Source: Catenaria anguillulae PL171 (lineage: Eukaryota > Blastocladiomycota > Blastocladiomycetes > Blastocladiales > Catenariaceae). Taken from it: a DNA stretch of 29,256 nt. Positions 1 through 8,500 of the stretch are shown here, one piece after another (the first letter of the stretch is position 1; every line of letters starts with the position of its first letter). Under the pieces are notes generated by a model. That model saw nothing but the letters and a program-made list of their open reading frames with translations, did not search any database and was not told the origin of the DNA. A program made the translations under genes and the position numbers. The stretch spans positions 1 to 29,256 of the forward strand of contig MCFL01000290.1 of the NCBI GenBank assembly GCA_002102555.1, read 5' to 3'.

Positions 1-784
1 GCATGCTTTGCGTGATGATGTACAAGTGTTGCGATGGGGGCAAGTGGGTTGGGCGGGTTGGAAAGCGAGTGAGGAGGGCAAGAAGAGTGGTGGAGCCGGA
101 ACCAGCAAAGGAGGAGGTCATGGGCAAGTGATATGTAAATACATCGACTCGGAGTGGTTGGTATGAATGTACTGCTGTTGTGCAAAGTGTTGTGTCTCCT
201 GGATACTTGCAGCCATGGCTCGTCTGCCGTCGTCTGCAACCAAGGGTTACCTATAATTCCGCGGATGGTCAGATCTCTCATGAGTCCCAAAAGTACGGCG
301 TGTATCCGCATGCACATGCACATGCGCGTTAAGACGGGCGCAAATGAACGAGCTCAGAGGTTGAAATCCCACGTGATATCGATGTCGTGTGTACACTTGG
401 TTCGATCCCCGGATTTCGAGACAAGTCAGCCATGCATTTGAGGCGTTAGCGTTTCATGAAAGCACTGTCAAGCCAGCGGCATTGCGCGGTTTGTTTTTCC
501 GAAAACGTTGTCCGAAACTGGGCGCTATCGAGTCATTCGCACGACACACACGGACACGGACTGAACCTCAAACGGTGTGCTGTCTGGTAGAGAACAGCGA
601 CTGCAGAGCAGGGCACGGCGCAGAACACAATGGTCAAAAAGGTGGAGCATCCCCGCCCACAACGACCTGACGCTTCAGACATTCCGGCTTCCAACACTCG
701 TTCGTCCGTGAGACAGTGCCAAATCTATTTCTGCACACTTTCCTGTTCTCAACGCAACCAAACAAGCAGTTCCCACCCACCACC
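1..784. other. left-edge region without a recognised gene
   Basis: No open frame here has a recognisable domain or the codon pattern of the neighbouring genes. The 3' half (about 640-784) is C/A-rich and is probably the promoter and 5' leader of the membrane-protein gene that starts at 785. A tRNA-like B-box sequence lies near 398-409 but has no convincing cloverleaf around it. Confidence 0.5.
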
Positions 785-1847
785 ATGTCTGCATCCTGGT
801 CCTTGTCGCCCACCGCCAAACGTGCTCAGCTCGCTGCGGCCCTTTGCGTTGCCACCCTTGCCGCGCTCCTTCACTCGTCGTCGCCGTTCCGAAGGGTAAG
901 AAGCGCTCTGGCGGTGGTGGCGGCGGCGGCGAATCAGACGATTCCCCCAAGTTTTACTGTATGCTTGTCTTTCCGCCTCACCAACTACATCGATCAACAT
1001 CGATGATGCTGACACTACCCTCACCCACCCTTCCACAGACCAATACGAAGAAGGCTTTCTAAACGGTGCCTCTGGCATTTGGGTCCCGAGCGAAATGTCT
1101 GGCCCCCGCCTCGAGGACGGTTGCGTGTTCTGGTCGGGTGGCAGCATTGAAACCAACGGATGGAAGGCCACGTGTGCTCAACCAAAGCTCAAGACGTGGA
1201 TCTATGCCGTGGGCGCTCTGCTTATCGGCGTGATTCTGTGCTTCTGCGTGTGTGCCGCCAAGCTCAAGAAGAAGGCCGCGGGCATGGTCCAAGAAAAGAC
1301 GGCCAAGTTGGCGGCCGCGGGTGGGGTTGCCGGATTGGCGGCTGCCGTCACGGGTAACCATAACAACAACCAGCAGCAGCAACAGTCGGTGCCCGCTCCC
1401 AAGCCCGGTGATGTGACCTATGTGCACGTCAACACCACAGGCCAGCAACAGCAGCAGACGACGTATGTGCAAGAGCAGCACACCGGCTACTCGCAGCAGC
1501 AAGCCTACCCGCCTCAGCCCGCCTACGGCCAGGCCCCTGCAGCGTACCCGGCGCAAGATCAGCAGCAAGCATACCCGCCCCAGCAGCAGCAGCAGCAACA
1601 AGCATACCCGATGCAGCAGCAATACCCGCCCGTGGACCAGCAACAGCAGCAGGCCGCTTACCCGCAGCAAGGCGCATACCCACCTCAACAGCAAGGCGCA
1701 TACCCACCTCAACAGCAAGGCGCATACCCACCTCAACAGCAAGGCGCATACCCGCCTCAACAGCAAGGTGCCTACTCGCCCGTGTCGCAGCAGCAACCGC
1801 AGCAGGGCCAGCCGCAGCAGGTGATGGCCACGTACCCGTCGCAGTAA
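785..1847 (+). CDS. small membrane protein with Gln/Pro-rich repeat tail (unknown function)
   Basis: I do not recognise the family. The start at 785 has a good context (CACCACCATG). An N-terminal hydrophobic stretch (LAAALCVATLAALL) looks like a signal peptide or anchor. It is followed by a PKGKKRSGG segment with a glycine run, then a short domain with CVFWS and KATC cysteines, then a membrane helix at about residues 112-133 ending in CFCVCAA. A long cytosolic-type tail rich in Gln, Pro, Tyr and Ala ends in MATYPSQ. An 80-nt intron (959-1038, GTATGC...CACAG) joins the Gly-rich exon to the QYEEGF exon in phase. The tandem paralogue at 2600-3781 supports this order. Oddity: the N-terminal frame and the PKGKKRS frame differ by one base, with the break at about 862-876. 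One missing base, real or an assembly error, would give about 327 residues. A type I membrane topology is inferred. Confidence 0.7.
1665..1774 (+). repeat. 24-bp coding tandem repeat (QQGAYPPQ unit)
   Basis: There are four nearly perfect 24-bp copies (1665-1688, 1689-1712, 1713-1736, 1737-1760) and a partial fifth. Each encodes the same eight residues of the tail. The first three copies look identical, which suggests recent slippage or unequal exchange. Less regular CAG/CAA (Gln) runs precede the array from about 1370. Confidence 0.95.
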
Positions 1848-2599
1848 GTTGATTCGGATTCAGGTCAAAAGGTTGTGAGAGTCGAGGCCAGCGTTTGTCC
1901 TTGAGCTTGGTCAGGATGTGTTGCGTGCCAGTGTTTTCCGGCGGTTTTTGAATCTCTTCGCCGTCTCCCAGTTGGTTTTTCATTGTCATTCATCATCATT
2001 GGTTCCATGTATATCAACATTAGATGTCATTTGCTGCCGTTTTTATTTACTTTTTCCGTTCATACATGTGCGCCATGCCGTTTCTCCCGCCGCCTGACGA
2101 TAGGGAGGCAGTACACTAGTGTTGCGGCTCGCTGCCCTGATTGATTGTCGAGTCCATCCTCGTGAGCGTCGGGTCTGGCAGCTACGAAACAGACTCAACC
2201 GACTGCTACTGTATCGTGGACGCCATACACGAATCGAAACGAGTCCGCTTTCACAGGATGCCTGGACTCGTTTGTTTTGTGGGGTGTGGCATGCTGAAAG
2301 CAGGCATTGCGATGAATGCAGGCGATTTTCCACGGCATTTCCATGTGAACACGACGTCCACCGTCGGTTTGCGAACAAGGGCTTTGTCGAGTCATGATCA
2401 CTCCATCTGGTACCGTTGTCGCATTTGTCAACCACTCAGCAAGCATTGTCTGCGCGAATCGCACACATGCAGTACGCGGCCGTCGCCAGCGCAAGTAAAA
2501 AGGTAGAGACACCCCCAGCAATCAATAACTCACCAAGACAAGTCAGGATCCAGCTTCCACACTTCCCATCACCATTTTCATCATCAGCATATCGTTCAA
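1848..2599. other. intergenic region between the tandem paralogues
   Basis: It holds the 3' flank of the first membrane-protein gene (T-rich around 1976-2060) and the 5' flank of its decayed paralogue. The open frames here have no recognisable domain or membrane pattern. Nothing else was identified. Confidence 0.5.
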
Positions 2600-2915
2600 G
2601 TTGCCCGCCACCAAGCGCTCCCAGGTCTTCGTCATAAGCATGTACATCCTCGCTGGCCTTGTCGTGACTACATCACTCATGCTGGCCTTGCCCAAGGGCG
2701 GCAAGCGGCGACGGGGAAGCGGCGGTGGCGGCGGCGGATCCAGCAACGAAGGGCCGTCGAGTTACTGGACGCTTGTCTCCCACTTCGCTTTTCCCCTTTG
2801 TCCATGGTAAATATTCAAATGCCCGGTCAACGCTTTGCCATGTTTCAGATCAATACGAGGGCGTATTGGACGGCGACAAAGGCATCTGGGTACCGACAAA
2901 GTATTCTGGCACACA

Positions 2916-2930
2916 ACTCCAAGACGAGTG
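2916..2930 (+). repeat. left target-site duplication of the SINE
   Basis: ACTCCAAGACGAGTG directly precedes the SINE and is repeated exactly at 3437-3451. Its codons match LQDE-C of the paralogue exon. Confidence 0.92.
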
Positions 2931-3436
2931 AGGGGCATCCGTGTCCCAGTGGTCGAGGTGCTCCGTTACAATTGTGAGGCAATGGGTTCGACCCTTGCAG
3001 GAGTCTTGTGAGCATGGTTTGTGTCGTTCGCGGTGGAAATCGAAGCCTTTGCCACGCCTGGTACTTGGTTTGCGGCTTGGTTGCCGAGGCCCGGGTTGTA
3101 AACAGCTGTGTGGGTCCAAGCCGTGGGGGTGAAACCTCACCCAAGATAGCTAGTCGTACCCAAGCCTCTTGTCCGCGTGTTCCAAGGGCGATTGGTGTAA
3201 TCTGTGTGGGAGAGTGCACTGGCCTGGGTTGTGATCCAAATGTGTACCGCTCGCCCCGCCTTGTGTGGATTCTGCGAGCGTTGATTGTGTAATTTACCCG
3301 TTTGTGTACCCCTTCCCTGTTCGGATCTCGTGCCCTGTCCTCTGCCGTCTTCTGTCGTCACGAGCACCTCGGAATTCAGTGGTCGTATATTCAATATATA
3401 GCACACAGTTTGAAAAAAAAAAAAAAAAAAAAAAAA
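2931..3436 (+). mobile_element. tRNA-derived SINE with poly(A) tail
   Basis: This is a roughly 505-bp insertion inside the paralogue's coding exon. The head is tRNA-like: an acceptor-like GCATCCG at 2935-2941, an A box TGTCCCAGTGG at 2942-2952, and a B box GGTTCGACCC at 2985-2994, 32 bp apart as in tRNA genes. The body is unique, with no coding potential that I can see. The 3' end is a run of 25 A (3413-3437, the last one or two shared with the target duplication). Flanking 15-bp direct repeats and the poly(A) tail indicate target-primed reverse transcription by a partner LINE, which is not in this window. The clean duplication and uninterrupted tail argue for a young insertion. The family name is unknown. 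Confidence 0.88.
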
Positions 3437-3451
3437 ACTCCAAGACGAGTG
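3437..3451 (+). repeat. right target-site duplication of the SINE
   Basis: ACTCCAAGACGAGTG directly follows the poly(A) tail and is identical to 2916-2930. The host exon resumes here with CGTGTTCTGG, matching the intact gene at about 1122-1131. Confidence 0.92.
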
Positions 3452-4674
3452 CGTGTTCTGGTCGCGCAAGGGTGGAAGGCATCGTGTGCAAAGCCCAAGC
3501 TGCAGTCATGGGTATATCCCCTGGGTGTCCTGCTCGTGGGTCTCGTCTTGTGCTGCTGCGTATGCGTTGCAAAGGCCAAACCGATCGAGGACCTGGGGGA
3601 CAACGAAAATGCGGGGCAGGAGCAACACCAGCAACACCCGCCGTCAACGTCCGTGCCAGCGAAGCTGGAAGCTGGGGCGGTGGTGCATGTCAACATGACG
3701 GGTCAGGAGCAAGCGTACCCGCCCGGGTCTCTGCAGAAATCTCCGGAGCAGCAACTCATGGCCACATACCCGTCGAAGTAAAGGTTGATTCGCTATGGTT
3801 CTGAGTGTTTTTCCGGGGAAGCGTTGATGCCAGTGGACCGTTTCCTTATATGCTAAAGACTTTGAATGAGTGTTGTTGGCGTAGGCATTTCGAGATCCAT
3901 TGCCAAGTAAAATCTATCAACCTGTTTGGCACATTTCCTTGGGCTGATACGCATCAAGAAGCAAGCATGGTCTCGGTGTCAACCGTGGTCATCACTGCCC
4001 ATTTCAACGTACATAAAATTTGAATGAAGCACTGTTTGTTGATTGTCAACACATGTCCGCCCCATGTCCTCTGAAGCTTCACATCCGCGCGTGAGACATG
4101 CAAAGGAGCCAGTGGGAAGCAAGGTCGTTCATGAGTGGAGCAACCGCGTCCATTCCAGCCTCGCATTTCGTTTCTCGGTATAATGGGCCCTTTATTTCTT
4201 GTGACTGATCCTGACGAGCCGGTGGACCCCGCGGGAGGCAAGCATTCGCCATTGCAGAGTTACTGGTTGTGTGTGTTTTCATCGCCAAATCACATCGATT
4301 TCCGAAGCTTTCTCCGGCGTCCCAACATCAGCGAGCAGATGAGATGATGTGTTGGCGGCAGCTGTCAGTGCCGGGCATGAATGGGCCTGTCGGATTGGTG
4401 TGCATTGTGGCGAAATGTACACAGAAAAGCCCAGCATGGGAATGGGAACCTGGGAATTGCGCGAGCAACATGTAGGAACTGAGGTGGGCTCCAAAACCAG
4501 GAGCAGCAATTTATTAACAGCGTCAAGTTGCTAGCGACTTTCCCTCTCGAGCCATATGTGCGACAGCGGATGGATTCACGCATGCATCATCCGAGGGCGC
4601 CATATCTGCTGAAACTCGATGCATTGTTTTTCTCCGACTTGCATTGGAACCCGTGGCGCTCCATACATTCATCA

Positions 4675-4923
4675 TCACTCAGGCTGCTTGCCGCCCTCAA
4701 GTTGCCTCTGCGCCCATTTAGTCCAAAAGTCTGTCATCACGTTCTTGTATATCGACTGATTCATCAGACCAGCACATAAGCGCCCGGTCGATAGACTCGT
4801 GCTCCCATAACCTTGTGGCTGTCCGAGTCCTTCGAGTTGTCTCACGGCCATCCTGCCGTCAGTCTGCTGCCCTGGATTCATGAACGAATTCGCATTTGAA
4901 CTGTACGTATACGATACAAACAT
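4675..4923 (-). CDS. possible small hypothetical protein (82 aa)
   Basis: This is an ATG-to-stop frame of 82 codons in an otherwise empty interval. The product is Gln/Gly-containing (RQLEGLGQPQGYGS) with a basic, aromatic C-terminal part (KNVMTDFWTKWAQRQLEGG). Its composition looks more like a real protein than the Arg/Ser/Pro-biased shadow frames elsewhere. There is no recognisable domain, signal peptide or membrane helix. It could be the last exon of a longer gene, since an acceptor-like TACAG lies just inside the frame. It could also be chance. Confidence 0.3.
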   Translation of the reverse strand: MFVSYTYSSNANSFMNPGQQTDGRMAVRQLEGLGQPQGYGSTSLSTGRLCAGLMNQSIYKNVMTDFWTKWAQRQLEGGKQPE

Positions 4924-5428
4924 TCAATCAAATCGGTCTGCTTTCGCACATGTTTGCATGCCTTGTGCGTGAGCGACGATTCGAGGGAACCTGCCACCGC
5001 ACAATCTTCACCGCCAACCCGCCCAGGCGCCTTGTTGCATGACTGATGCCTGCACGCCTGCCTACATGACCTCATGTGCATGAGCATGCATGGGAGGCGT
5101 CCCGTCGATCCTCCACCGTGCCCACCACCCCACTCGGACCCCGCGGTGATGGCCATGGGCAATCATTGCCGTATGCTCACCACTCCATGCTACCTCTCAC
5201 TTCCCACAGCCACCCGACGCAATCGACTCGCCTGCTCCGACACTTGCCCGCGCTCCTGCCAGCTCCACGCGGGACTCCAGTCTGGCACCCTCGCGCCCTC
5301 CCCCCCCCTGCCCATCACCCACCCCACCCCCGCGGCGAGGCTGCCCTTGCTTGACCTTGACGGTCTCTGTCTTCTGACTGACTGATTGATTGACTGCGCG
5401 CCAAGCGCTGGTACGTGGTCCTTTGCGT

Positions 5429-5436
5429 ACCACGTG
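5429..5436 (+). promoter_or_regulatory. CACGTG E-box in the Cdc24-like promoter
   Basis: The palindrome CACGTG lies about 165 bp before the start codon, in one arm of a short inverted repeat (ACGTGGT ... ACCACGT). It is a candidate bHLH site; no function can be assigned from sequence alone. Confidence 0.3.
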
Positions 5437-5596
5437 ACGACGCCGTGCACCCACATCGCTAATACGCGTGATCTCGTACAGAGCACATCCCACATACCCA
5501 TACTCATCATCATCATCATCAGCATCACCTCATTCCGGCCCCATCCACATCCGCCCATCCCAATCGCAATCCCCATATCACATTCCTCCATTCACC

Positions 5597-8500
5597 ATGT
5601 CTCATGCAATGGCCGGCTACGGTTTTGTTCCCCCCATCCCCACGTCGCTTGCAGGCGGCGGCCCCTCCACGGCACCCACCCCACCGCCAACCGCCTCCTC
5701 GACATCGTCCCGCCCCTTGTCCACCATGACTATGCGTGCCGCCACCACCACTGCTTCGGGCGCCCCGCTCTCTGCCGTCGCGCTTGTCGCTGCGGGCGCA
5801 GGCCCGCCGGGCGGCATGCCAGGCACTCCCACAACGCTCCTGATGCACCCGGGCGCAAACCCCGACGGGTCGCTTTTTCACCAGTGCGCTGCGCTGCTGG
5901 ATCGCCTGGCCGCCATCCCATGCATGCAAGCGTACTTGGACTATGCGACCACGGCCATTGGGAACACGGCCAGTGGACAACCCGACGTGGTACCTGTCCC
6001 ATCGCTTGCCGGAGGCACGCTTCTTCCGGGGGCGGCCGCGGCAGCTACCGCCGCAACCGCGGCCGACGCGCCGTCGGCGATTGCCGGGCTGCAACGGTCC
6101 GACCCTGTGACGCTGCTGTGGACCATGCTCCGCGTTGGCGAACCGCTGGCCTTGCTCTTCAACCTGGCCGTGCCCGATCACCCGATTGAGCTTGCGTCGG
6201 GAAAACTCGCCGTGCAAGAGGGCCAAATGCTCCCCGATCGCGACGGCAGGTGCACTGCCCCGTCGCCCGTGTACCTCGCTCAAGCACTTGCAACAATCAA
6301 CTCCATGAAGGCCATGGTGTATCACACTATTGTGGGCTTGCGCACACACAACCCCCAAGTAAACATTCTCGCCAGCATTGACGCCGACCTGTTTACCATT
6401 GGCGAGCTGTACCAAGATGATACGAGCGGGTTTCTCAAGGTGCTGCGGACCGTTCGGCTGGTGTTGGACTGGCTCGAGCGTGCAGGCCGCATTCAGGCAC
6501 CCTTGGGAGGTGGCGGCGGTGGGTCGCCCGTGGCCACAACAGCTCCCGATGCGCCGCCCGTGCCCGTCATGACGCGGCGTCCAAGCAGGATGCAGCTGTT
6601 TACGGGCGCCATGGCCAGCTCGGTGCGCGGCACCGGCACCGGAGGTACGCGAACGAGCGATGGGTCGGGCGGCGGCGGCGACGAGCCCTTTTCTCCGACC
6701 ATGGCCAATGGCGCGCCGCCTGACCGGTCGTCGTCGGGATCCTCGGGCGCAACGGCCGCGCCAACTGCGCCGCCAAAGGAACTGACGCATCGCGAAAAGA
6801 TCCTGATTGAAATGCTGCAAACCGAGCGCAAGTACGTGGCCGATCTCGAGCGCCTACACACGTACCAGCACCACTTGTCGACAAACAATGTGCTACCGCC
6901 TGGCACCATCTCTGCCTTGTTCTCCAACCTCAAGGCCCTGGTCGATTTCCAACGCGGGTTCCTAGTCGGGCTCGAGTCCTTGCTCGTGCAAGCCGCTGCG
7001 GGCGACGAGAAAGTCGGGTCGCTATTTGTGTCGCTCGAGCCGACCTTTGCCGCCGTGTACGCGCCGTTTTGCGCAAACTTCAAGCAAGCAAGCGACCTGG
7101 CCGTCGACAATGTACATGTGCTGCAGGCCGCCGCACAAGTCATGGAGCCCCAGCACGAGCTGCCCAGTTATTTGATCAAGCCCATCCAGCGCATTTGCAG
7201 GTACCCACTGCTGCTGCGCGAGCTCATCAAAAAGACGCCCGCCGAAGAGTACTCGGAGGCACTGGCCCAGGACTTGCAAGATGGGCTCGAAGCCATCCAG
7301 CGCGTCACCGAATCGGTCAATGAGGCGCGTCGCATGCACGAGAATCAACTCGTCAAGGAAGATCTTGTGCGGCGGGTCGAGGATTGGAAGGGTCACGATG
7401 TCAACTCATTTGGCAGCTTGCTCTTGCACGACCGGTTCATGATGCAGATTCAGGATTACGAGCGCGAGCTCGTCATTTTTTTGTTTGAAAAGATCATCCT
7501 GTGCTGCAAGATGCTCGTCGCGCCAGTCAAGCAGTCGGGCGGCGGGTCGACGGCAGCCACGCTCCTCAAGCGCAAGTCGCGGGGCAAGAGCCAGAGCGGA
7601 TCGAGTTTAGCCAATGCGTCCATCTTGTCGTCGGCCGCTAGTATCATGACGAGCGCCACGGGTGGCGGGGGCGGGGGCGATGTGTCGTTTTCCGTGTCGA
7701 GCGGCGCAAGCGGTGCGGACGGCAGCGGTGACGGCGTCACGTACCAGATCAAGGGCCGCATTTGGATTGGCGGCATCACCGACTTGAACGGCGGCGAGGT
7801 GGACGGGTCGTGGCTGCTCACCGTGTCTTGGAAGTCGCCCGCCAAGATTGAATTCTTCACACTGCGGTGCCGCAACGACGAGCAGTTCCGCCTTTGGCTC
7901 AGCACCATTCAGCGGTGTGTGGAAGAGACAAGGGAGCGGGGACGCGCGAGGATGTTGGCGCAGCAGCAGCAGGCCCAGCAAGTACCCCAACAACACCAGT
8001 TGCAGCAGCAGCGCGGCTTGAGCTCGAGATTGGCCAATGTGCCGCAGCCCATCTTGACGTCGCCACCCACATCGTACGGCAGCATGGGCGCACCCACACC
8101 GCAGATTTCGCAGGCACCACTGTTTAGCCCGCGCCCAGACGCGGCCGGATTTGGTGTCATGACCCCAACCGTGTCAAGCGGCGCAATGTCGCGGCCGCCC
8201 ATGCAGATGCATGACGATAGCGCCGCCGAGGGGCAAGACGACGATGCGCGCTCGTTTGTGGACCGCGACGCCGATGACCACGACCAGGACGACTTGCAGT
8301 ATCCGTCCACTGTGACGCAAGGCAACGGTAGTGGCCCCTCGACCTCGAGGTTTGCGCCCGTGGCGTACCGCAATCCGCCTTCCTACGACGAGTTTTCCGC
8401 CAGCGAGTACTCGTCGCGCAAATCGTCTGCCTCTTCTGGAATCGGCGGTCCAAAGTCGTCCCTGGACGCACAACTTGCCGAGTTGTCCATGTACGCGAGG

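Larger units (their letters stand above)
2600..3781 (+). pseudogene. decayed tandem paralogue of the 785-1847 membrane-protein gene
   Basis: The same parts occur in the same order: a hydrophobic N terminus (MYILAGLVVTTSLMLALPKG), a Lys/Arg then Gly/Ser run ending in SSYW, a QYEGVLDGDKGIWVP exon, CVFWS, WKASC, a membrane helix (WVYPLGVLLVGLVLCCCVC), and a tail ending MATYPSK (stop 3779-3781). The tail is much shorter and lacks the 24-bp repeats. Damage seen: the ATG homologous to 785 is absent (the next in frame is 2640); the donor homologous to 959 reads GG instead of GT (TACTGGACGC), although the acceptor at 2848 is kept; a SINE interrupts the exon at 2931; and a small deletion after CVFWS shifts the frame relative to the intact gene. 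The frame after the SINE is still open for about 110 codons, so decay looks recent. Alternatively, weak donors and splicing across the SINE could keep it expressed. Confidence 0.7.
3782..5596. other. gene-poor region upstream of the Cdc24-like gene
   Basis: No recognised domain was found. One possible short gene lies at 4675-4923 on the minus strand. From about 5100 the sequence becomes C-rich. It carries a TGAC/TGAT run (5375-5397), a small inverted repeat around ACGTGGT/ACCACGT (5411-5436) that includes a CACGTG E-box, and a CAT repeat (5504-5521). These are likely promoter and 5' leader of the gene at 5597. Confidence 0.5.

Noticed and set aside
345-410. tRNA-like A/B box pair (GAGCTCAGAGG and GGTTCGATCCC)
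   Set aside because: The T stem has mismatches, and I could not form matching acceptor and anticodon stems. No poly(A) or target duplication follows, so it is neither a tRNA gene nor a second SINE on present evidence.
1665-1774. CRISPR-like array
   Set aside because: The repeats are directly adjacent with no unique spacers and are in frame within a coding sequence.
1059-1796. 245-codon Leu-rich minus-strand frame that looks like membrane helices
   Set aside because: It is the antisense of the Gln/Pro-rich repeat tail; the leucines come from complemented CAG codons.
4190-4470. possible third, older copy of the small membrane-protein gene (SYW before GT)
   Set aside because: Only a few residues match; the glycine run, the cysteine motifs and the membrane helix are absent.
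5525-6820. 431-codon open frame on the minus strand
   Set aside because: It lies wholly inside the Cdc24-like coding region, is Arg/Gly/His-biased and has no domain; it is a shadow of G/C-rich codons.
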